Origin: Pirellulales bacterium
Lineage (GTDB): Bacteria; Planctomycetota; Planctomycetia; Pirellulales; Thermoguttaceae
Direction: 5' to 3'
Assembly (NCBI GenBank): GCA_020846145.1
Contig: JADLEL010000185.1
Span: 1 to 38,865 of the forward strand
Length of the DNA: 38,865 nucleotides
Below are positions 29,884 through 38,865 of this stretch, in pieces. Position 1 is the stretch's first letter, and each line of letters starts with the position of its first letter. The notes beneath the pieces are model-generated. The model searched no databases and was not told the origin of the DNA. It saw nothing but the letters and a program-made list of their open reading frames with translations. A program made the translations under genes and the position numbers.

Positions 29884-30534
29884 ATGTGGCATCTTTATCT
29901 CGATGAAAGCGGAGACTTGGGATTCGACTTCGATTCCAAAAAACCCTCTGAATTCCTAACTATCACGATCTTGGCCACGAACGATTCCGATACTGCAAAA
30001 GCCTTGAATAGTGCCGTGAAACATACCCTTCGCCGCAAGGTCAATCGGCGAAAAAAGCACATCGTTCACGAATTGAAAGGCTCCAACAGTTCCATAGCCG
30101 TGAAGCGGTTTTTTTACGAGAAAATTTCATCTCTGAATTTCGGCATTTACGCGATGACGCTGAACAAGAAAGAAGTCGATGAAGAATTGCGCAACAACGC
30201 AATTACGAAATCGAGACTCTATAATTTCATTGCGCAACAAATTCTACGCAACATCCCCTTTGAAGAAGCGAGAAACGCCGTCGAGCTAATCGTCGATAAG
30301 TCGAAGAAAAAACGAGAGATGGAAGAATTCAACGAATATGTCTTTTCGCAATTGAAGACCCGAATTGACCCGAGAGTGCAACTGACCATCCATCATCGCG
30401 ACTCGTGTGCAGTTCGCAATCTGAGCGCGGTCGATTTGTTCAGTTGGGGAATCTTTCGTCGTTACGAGAGAAACGACCGGGAATGGCACGATTGCTATCG
30501 AGATAAGATCCTCTTCGATGGCTACTATCCGTAA
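29884..30534 (+). CDS. DUF3800 domain protein
   Basis: 216 aa from ATG 29884 (MWHLYLDESGDLGFDFD); the frame is open further upstream but overlaps pepT. The family (PF12686) starts with this LYLDESGD motif and is thought to have an RNase H-like fold. Here the acidic start, AVELIVDKSKKKREM and LSAVDLFSWGIFRRYE fit. Members are common on mobile elements and in defence-rich regions, but no activity is established. Codon use is AT-richer than pepT and the FHA gene, which suggests transfer. No immediate partner is recognisable. Confidence 0.85.
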   Translation: MWHLYLDESGDLGFDFDSKKPSEFLTITILATNDSDTAKALNSAVKHTLRRKVNRRKKHIVHELKGSNSSIAVKRFFYEKISSLNFGIYAMTLNKKEVDEELRNNAITKSRLYNFIAQQILRNIPFEEARNAVELIVDKSKKKREMEEFNEYVFSQLKTRIDPRVQLTIHHRDSCAVRNLSAVDLFSWGIFRRYERNDREWHDCYRDKILFDGYYP

Positions 30535-30941
30535 AACATGTTGCGAAAAATCATTCCCATCCGGGAGATGATCCCAAGTGAAAAAAATATCGTTGCCACC
30601 CCAGCCTAATCCGATTTGAAAAAAGAGCGTGCCTTGAAGGAGCTTTCTATTCTGAGGCTCTTGCCAGCTTACAGAAGGGAACACCTCAGACGCCTCCACG
30701 GACTTACCGCTCTATTGAAAACTATCGCATATCCGTCCCGAAAAGTCAACGGAAAAGCCAAAATCACATCTCTTTGTCGAATAACGACTTACGATTCGCC
30801 TTTTGGGAACGCGGTTCCGGTTTTAATCCGGACAAACTCGATTATCTCCATTTCGAGCACCTTGACCCGCTCTTCCCTTTCGTGTTAAAAATACCATTGG
30901 GGGGTGTCGTGCAAACTTTCCTTGGGCGAACGGAGCCATGA
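30535..30941 (+). other. 403-bp spacer with a possible gene remnant
   Basis: A frame without an ATG, GTG or TTG at its beginning is open from ~30582 to a TGA at 30939-30941. Its stop overlaps the FHA start codon as ATGA, the classic coupling overlap. The conceptual product (RTYRSIENYRISV, then FNPDKLDYLHFEHLDPLFPF) looks protein-like but matches no family I know. It may be the 3' end of a decayed gene. The frame at 30616-30888 on the same strand is less convincing. Confidence 0.35.
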
Positions 30942-31612
30942 CGTTGATCACCTTACGGGTATTGGATGGGGCCGACCGGGGGCGGATTTTCGCCGACGTG
31001 CCGGCCCCTTTGACCGTCGGCCGCGAGGAGGGAAACGCCGTTCAACTCAACGACGAGCGGGTGAGCCGCTATCATCTGAAGATTCAAGAGGACCAGGACC
31101 GCATCGTGCTGACCGACCTGGAAAGCACCAATGGGACGAAGATCAACGGCGAGAGCGTGCAGCTTTGGGTGTTGAAGCCCGGCGACGTGATCGCCGTGGG
31201 CCGGTCGGTGCTGCTGTTCGGTTCGCGGGAGGAGATTGCCGAGCGGCTGGCCGCGCTCCGCGGCGTGGATGTCTCGGACGGAGTAACGATGTCCACCGAG
31301 GACCTCGACCAGGACTCCGGCTCGATCGCCCTCGATTTCGAGTTGAATTTCACCGACGACCCGGAAGCCCAGCACCTTCTGCATACGCTGATGCCGCCGG
31401 AACTCCCCACCGCGCTCAGCGCCGGACAGGTGGCGCAGCTTTCGGAGTTATTGATGTACATCCACCTCCGCCTGCGGGGTTTGCTCGATTCGGGCAAAAT
31501 CAGGGATAAAAAAGACCAGATCGTCCTCGAATTGCGGCACTGGCAGAATCTGATCGACCTGCAAGACCGGCTGGCGGGTTATTTGCGGGAGATCGGCGAG
31601 CCGCTCGAGTGA
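30938..31612 (+). CDS. FHA-domain protein
   Basis: 224 aa. Residues ~5-95 are a forkhead-associated domain that binds phosphothreonine: VGREEGNAVQLNDERVSRYH (Gly28, Arg29, Ser43, His46) and LTDLESTNGTKINGE (Asn65, Gly66, Thr67). About 100-150 is an acidic linker. The rest is a helical C-terminal region (LSELLMYIHLRLRGLLDSG, KDQIVLELRHWQNLIDL) that could dimerise. There is no signal peptide. FHA proteins read out Ser/Thr kinase signalling, which is extensive in planctomycetes, but no kinase is in the window. The gene ends four bases from the convergent cheB. Confidence 0.92.
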   Translation: MTLITLRVLDGADRGRIFADVPAPLTVGREEGNAVQLNDERVSRYHLKIQEDQDRIVLTDLESTNGTKINGESVQLWVLKPGDVIAVGRSVLLFGSREEIAERLAALRGVDVSDGVTMSTEDLDQDSGSIALDFELNFTDDPEAQHLLHTLMPPELPTALSAGQVAQLSELLMYIHLRLRGLLDSGKIRDKKDQIVLELRHWQNLIDLQDRLAGYLREIGEPLE

Positions 31613-31616
31613 AAAC

Positions 31617-32726
31617 TTACATTGCGACGAGTTCCCGCTTCCACATCTTATTGACTTGCAGCATGATGGTTTGGGCCGCATCGTGGAGCGAAAATTGGCG
31701 GTTGACGCGGCCTTCGACGAAGGCGACCTTGTTCATGCCATAGACATCGGAGCTTTTTTCGTCCTGGCCCAGCACGTAGCCGCCGCGCTCGCGGATGCAG
31801 CCGCAGCCGTCCGAACCGTCGCGGCCCATGCCGGTCATGATGACGCCCAGGCATTTCGAGCCGTAGATTTCGGCGGCCGATTTCATGAGCACATCGACCG
31901 AGGGCTTGTGGCTGCTCACCGTCGGTCCGTCCTCGACGACCGCCCGCACCTGGCTGCCCAGTTTTTTCAGGAAAAAATGCTTTCCGCCCTGGGCGATATA
32001 GACGCGGTTGGGCTTGAGGACGTCGCCGGATTCGACCTCCTTGATCGCGAGTTTCGAGAGCGAATCGAGCCGCCAGGCCAAGGGCTTGGTGAAGTTCGGC
32101 GGCATGTGCTGCACGACGACCATCGGCGGCAGTGGCGGGCAAAGCCCCTCGAATAACACGCTCAAGGCGGGCGGTCCGCCCGTGGAGATGCCCAGCGCGA
32201 TGCACTTGTCGGCGAAATCCTCCGCGCCGACTTCGGTGATTTCCTTGGGCTTAGGCTCGATTTTGGGCCGTTCGACGCGGCGCTGCTTGCGATCGGCGCG
32301 GATTTGCAGAATCCGCCGCACGTCCATGCCCGCCGCGGAGCGGATCTTCCGCAATAGCTCCTCGCGCATGGCCACCTTGGCGTTTACGCCGTAGTCGGGC
32401 TTGGAGACGTAATCGATCGCGCCGCGTTCGAGGGCGTCGAAAGTGATGTTCGCGCCCAGCTTGGTGAGCGAACTGACCATGATCACCGGCAGCGCGCGGC
32501 GGCTCAGGATCGCATCGAGCGTATCGAGGCCGTTCATGTTGGGCATTTGCACGTCGAGCGTAACGACGTCGGGATTGGCCCGGTCGAGGCATTCGAGCGC
32601 CTTGCGGCCGTCCGACGCCGTGCCGGCGACGGTCATGCCGGGCGTTTCCTCGATCAGGTCCGAGATGATTTGCCGAATGACCGCCGAGTCATCGACCACC
32701 AATACGCGAATCGTTTTGCCGAGCAT
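31617..32726 (-). CDS. cheB: chemotaxis response regulator protein-glutamate methylesterase
   Basis: 369 aa from ATG 32726 (MLGKTIRVLVVDDSAVIRQ), preceded by GAGG. Receiver domain, residues 1-125: acidic Asp12/Asp13, phospho-acceptor Asp58 in VVTLDVQMPNMNGLDTL, and Lys109 in YVSKP. A basic linker follows (ADRKQRRVERPKIEPKP). Methylesterase domain, ~172-365: the catalytic triad Ser181 (GISTGGPPAL), His207 (VVQHMPPNFT) and Asp303 (TGMGRDGSDG). It removes methyl groups from chemoreceptors, or deamidates them, when phosphorylated. No cheA, cheR or receptor gene is adjacent, so it is an isolated copy. Confidence 0.94.
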   Translation of the reverse strand: MLGKTIRVLVVDDSAVIRQIISDLIEETPGMTVAGTASDGRKALECLDRANPDVVTLDVQMPNMNGLDTLDAILSRRALPVIMVSSLTKLGANITFDALERGAIDYVSKPDYGVNAKVAMREELLRKIRSAAGMDVRRILQIRADRKQRRVERPKIEPKPKEITEVGAEDFADKCIALGISTGGPPALSVLFEGLCPPLPPMVVVQHMPPNFTKPLAWRLDSLSKLAIKEVESGDVLKPNRVYIAQGGKHFFLKKLGSQVRAVVEDGPTVSSHKPSVDVLMKSAAEIYGSKCLGVIMTGMGRDGSDGCGCIRERGGYVLGQDEKSSDVYGMNKVAFVEGRVNRQFSLHDAAQTIMLQVNKMWKRELVAM

Positions 32727-32909
32727 GGAAGCATCCTCGATACACCGAGTTCTCCGTTTCTCAACCGTAGCATAAGGATGGAGCGCGGCGGGAAGAGAAG
32801 GCGCGGAATTATCGCTACAATCGGTGCGAATATCACCCGCCGTGTGCGGCATGGGGCCAGAGACATTTTTCGGCCGTTGTTCTTCGTAACAGATACCCTG
32901 CAGGATGCT

Positions 32910-33158
32910 TTACACATGCAACTCAGCCACTCTGCTTGCCAATCGATCGGTAGGGGTGGGTTGACGCACCGCATCGACGGGAACGGAAGCCACGGCAAGG
33001 GTTCGTCCATCAGCGGCAAACAACTCGACTTCGTACCCAATGGCGTTTCCATTACCGTCTCGATGAATCTCCACCACGGTTGCAACATCGCCACGGCAAA
33101 GATCCTCTTCGGGGAGATCTCGATTAACGACGACTCTTTGAAATAAAATGATGTTCAT
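32910..33158 (-). CDS. DUF4926 protein
   Basis: 82 aa, beginning MNIILFQRVVVNRDLPEEDL. It follows the DUF4926 pattern: 'l.. Vvl..dlpe..L..GD.GtVV.v' (here CRGDVATVVEI), then YEVELFAADGRTLAVASVP. It is a small SH3-like beta protein. The family is often paired with DUF6883 in toxin-antitoxin-like gene couples. It overlaps the DUF6883 gene upstream by four bases (ATGA), so the pair is coupled. Which of the two is the harmful one is not clear from sequence. Confidence 0.85.
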   Translation of the reverse strand: MNIILFQRVVVNRDLPEEDLCRGDVATVVEIHRDGNGNAIGYEVELFAADGRTLAVASVPVDAVRQPTPTDRLASRVAELHV

Positions 33159-33493
33159 CGCAAGTTCTCCGGAACGAGGGTAATTAAACGCGGAAAAGAT
33201 TCATCGAATCTAATCATCCAAATAGATTTTACCAGAACCGAACCAATAGGCCCCGTTAAACGACCCGTTATTTCATATTTTATGCCAAAAGGCGATGGTT
33301 TTCCGATCTCGGCTTCCAAGATCAGATGCCGTACTCGCAAGGCCCTATCCAGTTCTTGGGGGTGATCCGCGTGAAATCCGGCTCGCGCTAGGACTCTTGC
33401 TTTCGATGCACCGTCCACATGTTCCGGATTCAGCAAATATTGAACGATTTTTTCTTCCGCAATCATTGCCTGTTCGGCATTTGGAATCCGCAT
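33155..33493 (-). CDS. DUF6883 protein
   Basis: 112 aa from the ATG at 33493 (MRIPNAEQAMIAEEKIVQYL). The family hallmarks are KIVQYLLNPEHVDGASKARV, ARAGF, then FGIKYEITGRLTGPIGS and VKSIWMIRFDES with a final PRLITLVPE strand. Members are small alpha/beta proteins often next to DUF4926. Function is unknown, and a toxin-like role is suggested by gene context only. It lies 31 bases downstream of secA on the same strand. Confidence 0.82.
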   Translation of the reverse strand: MRIPNAEQAMIAEEKIVQYLLNPEHVDGASKARVLARAGFHADHPQELDRALRVRHLILEAEIGKPSPFGIKYEITGRLTGPIGSVLVKSIWMIRFDESFPRLITLVPENLR

Positions 33494-33524
33494 CGTGCTT
33501 ATCCTTTTTGTGCCTTGCCGCATC

Positions 33525-37259
<3,735 letters not shown>

Positions 37260-37307
37260 GTTTGCAGTTTCCTACTCTTCCCCGCGCCGCCGCGCGAGAA
37301 CGCAATT

Positions 37308-37400
37308 CCCCGACGCCCAGGCGTCGAAAAACGTGATCTCTACTCCTCGTTCCCACGCGCTCCTGCGTGGGAACGCAACTCTCCGACGCTCCAGCGTCGA
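37308..37400. repeat. REP-like hairpins upstream of secA
   Basis: An 11-bp perfect stem, 37348-37358 with 37365-37375 (CGTTCCCACGC type), then a GACGCT/AGCGTC hairpin at 37385-37398. A degenerate earlier copy ends in a GACGCC/GGCGTC hairpin near 37310-37323. The element lies within the likely secA 5' region. Confidence 0.8.
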
Positions 37401-38071
37401 AAGAGGTGTGAATAAACTATGTTAAATCCGAATGTCCTTATCGACTTCCTCAAGAAGTTATTCGCCCGAACTCCCGAGCCCTTGCCATTTAACTGGGGGT
37501 CTAACCACCACGCCCACCCAATGAGGGAGAGAACCTATCACGCCGGATACCTGAACCAGCAATTATATGCGACCCTACCGAGAAGTGTGCAGGGTGTTTC
37601 CCTCGGCGATTCACCCAATTGATCGCTTTCACCCAAGATGACTACCAATAAATACATCTAAAGTATGGGCAAAAACCTCTCCAATAGAGCAATTTACCCT
37701 GTTCTCCCAGCCAGGGTCAAGTACGAAATAGAAGTTGGACAAGTTTCCGAGTTTACCCCCCGAATACCGGAACCGCAAGCATGGTTTTTCAGGTAATTGT
37801 AAGCGTTCACGCCCCAGTCGGGGACTGGTCCATTTTTCGGCGGGAAAACGTATTTTGTGGATAAACGGTAGGCCGAAAACATGGACCTGTCCCCTTCCCG
37901 CGGCGCGAGGGGGACTGTCCCCTTTTCGCGGCGATTAAGCACTTTTACGGCACCATCATCTTTTGCGCCGCGAAAATCGGGACAGTCCCCTGTGAACGGT
38001 TACCGGGAATTTTTTTCTGACTCCCCGTGAACACACGGGCCGAGGGGAGGGCGCTTTAGAATCGATACGAA
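37401..38071. other. spacer without a convincing gene
   Basis: A 67-codon frame at 37419-37622 has no Shine-Dalgarno and no recognisable family. The rest holds the inverted repeats at 37820-37990. No tRNA fold was recognised. Confidence 0.5.
37820..37990. repeat. two adjacent GGGGACTG(G)TCC inverted repeats
   Basis: First pair: 37820-37840 with 37873-37894 (GGGGACTGGTCCAT against its imperfect complement). Second pair: 37910-37933 with 37966-37990 (GGGGACTGTCC and TTTTCGCGGCG against their complement). The two elements share the same core, so one is probably a diverged copy of the other. Confidence 0.8.
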
Positions 38072-38096
38072 AACCCCCGGTGTTTTACCGGGGGTT
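38072..38096 (-). terminator. Rho-independent-like terminator for the small basic protein gene
   Basis: A perfect 10-bp stem (38072-38081 with 38087-38096, AACCCCCGGT type) around a five-base loop, followed on the minus strand by a short T-run. It lies 22 bases after the stop of the gene at 38119-38574. Confidence 0.7.
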
Positions 38097-38118
38097 AAAA
38101 TGGGAGAGACGACTGTTT

Positions 38119-38574
38119 CTATACGGCGGCCGCGGGGCTCGACGATTCAACCGCCGTCGTTTCGCCGAGCGCCACCGGGATGGGTGCGGGACGTTTCTCG
38201 TAGCCTAACTTGTGAATCACCTCCAAAACCTCGCTGCACGTAGGGAACATCCGGCCATTGGCGCGCTTGTAGTCGTCCAAGGCCCTCATGAACTCGATTT
38301 CTTCCTGCGTGTAATCCCGTTCGCAGGTGGTGGGATCGATTTGCCGACGGCGATTGACCTTCGCCCGACGTTCCAAGGGCTGCCGTACCGCCGCTGCCGG
38401 GCGGTTCGCCGTGCGGCGATCCTTGCTCGCTCGACGGTCGATGATTACCGGTTTATCCCCGGTCTTTGCGGCTAAAACGGCGGCATGACCCTTGACCGGT
38501 TTCTTCTCGGACTTGACCGACGGGACTTTTTTCGATTTATGCCTTTTGGTTGTATTTTTCTTTGTCGTTGGCAC
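38119..38574 (-). CDS. small basic conserved planctomycete protein
   Basis: 151 aa with a GTG start at 38574, chosen because GGAGG lies nine bases upstream and the next residues ([19 protein letters not shown]) form the usual lysine-rich head. Residues ~1-80 are basic and low complexity, like a nucleic-acid-binding tail. Residues ~80-130 form a compact domain ([49 protein letters not shown]), which I associate from memory with short hypothetical proteins of planctomycetes. The end is a Pro/Ala/Ser tail. It has two conserved Cys, but not in a zinc-finger arrangement. Function is unknown; DNA binding is possible from the charge. A good terminator follows. Confidence 0.8.
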   Translation of the reverse strand: MPTTKKNTTKRHKSKKVPSVKSEKKPVKGHAAVLAAKTGDKPVIIDRRASKDRRTANRPAAAVRQPLERRAKVNRRRQIDPTTCERDYTQEEIEFMRALDDYKRANGRMFPTCSEVLEVIHKLGYEKRPAPIPVALGETTAVESSSPAAAV

Positions 38575-38772
38575 GTTGAGGAACCTCCGATGATCGTTGA
38601 TGGAAGGTGTTAACGTAGCAAAGATACATCACGGTTGACGAAAGTCATCAAAAAAACGGCTGACAAAGAGAAAAAGTCTGGGATATATGGGCGAGTATAG
38701 GGGTTATGCGCGATTGCGCAAATAAAGTGCATTAACCAGGATTATTCCTAGCGCGGCGTAGCCGCAACCAAT
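38575..38772. other. upstream region of the small basic protein gene
   Basis: No gene seen. AT-rich near 38630-38730, as expected for a leftward promoter, but no confident -35/-10 pair was identified. Confidence 0.4.
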
Positions 38773-38858
38773 CGTTTAGCCCGGAGCCAACGGCGACGGC
38801 GGGCATAAGGGGCACTGGAAAACTCCACCCGCCGTCGCCGTTGGCTCCGGGCTAAACG
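38773..38858. repeat. perfect 31-bp inverted repeat
   Basis: Left arm 38773-38803 and right arm 38828-38858 are exact reverse complements (CGTTTAGCCCGGAGCCAACG start) around a 24-base loop. A half copy lies at 15772-15800. The terminal GTTTAGC matches the flank of the 22-bp palindromes, which suggests one family of elements. Confidence 0.95.
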
Positions 38859-38865
38859 AAAAACT

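Noticed and set aside
32547..33146. Plus-strand 199-codon frame opposite cheB and DUF4926
   Set aside because: Shadow of two real minus-strand genes and their spacer.
37419..37622. 67-codon frame downstream of the REP hairpins
   Set aside because: No Shine-Dalgarno, no recognisable family, and codon use does not stand out; could be chance.

Overview
The window looks like a chromosomal segment of a planctomycete, probably close to the Pirellulales. This is inference. It rests on a very long SecA (1244 aa), a small basic protein of a type I associate with planctomycetes (38.1-38.6 kb), many genes with weak or no Shine-Dalgarno sequence, and spacers crowded with palindromic and heptameric repeats. 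No rRNA, tRNA or CRISPR array was seen.

Left part (about 1.2-11.3 kb) is the most unusual region: an array of polymorphic toxin/immunity cassettes. Four copies of one leader sequence (starting near 1262, 4094, 6306 and 10279) are each truncated at a different 5' point, mostly just after the stop codon of the preceding immunity gene. Each leader is followed by a different body. Unit 1 ends in a putative PD-(D/E)XK-like nuclease with an unrecognised partner gene. Unit 2 ends in an AHH nuclease with an Imm11-like immunity gene. Unit 3 has a self-cleaving Hint domain, an HHI-type HNH nuclease and an ankyrin-SUFU immunity gene. Unit 4 is frameshifted and cut short. None has an obvious native start, so the array resembles the 'orphan' toxin-immunity reservoirs of Rhs and CDI loci, but on a leader I do not recognise. 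A leucine-rich-repeat lipoprotein precedes the array. A small HTH protein overlapping a tyrosine recombinase follows it (11.7-13.3 kb).

Middle part (13.3-28.3 kb) is mostly housekeeping. It holds a Tm-1-like/UPF0261 protein, a SpoA (FliM/FliN) domain protein, xseA, a DUF374 acyltransferase, a DUF433/DUF5615 pair, purF, a Nudix CoA-pyrophosphatase-like gene, a sugar-porter MFS transporter with a large loop insertion, ogt, a VapBC pair, a secreted STN-like protein, a sugar phosphate isomerase/epimerase-like protein and a DnaQ-like exonuclease.

Right part (28.5-38.9 kb) carries pepT, a DUF3800 protein, an FHA protein convergent with cheB, a DUF4926/DUF6883 pair downstream of secA, secA, and the conserved small basic protein.

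Spacers are rich in repeats: heptamer tandem arrays (17.0, 20.5, 25.0 and 26.2 kb), a 22-bp GC-rich palindrome whose half-site has expanded into six tandem copies (28.4 kb), two stacked MITE-like inverted repeats before the MFS gene, a twin palindrome between convergent genes, and a perfect 31-bp inverted repeat at the right end.
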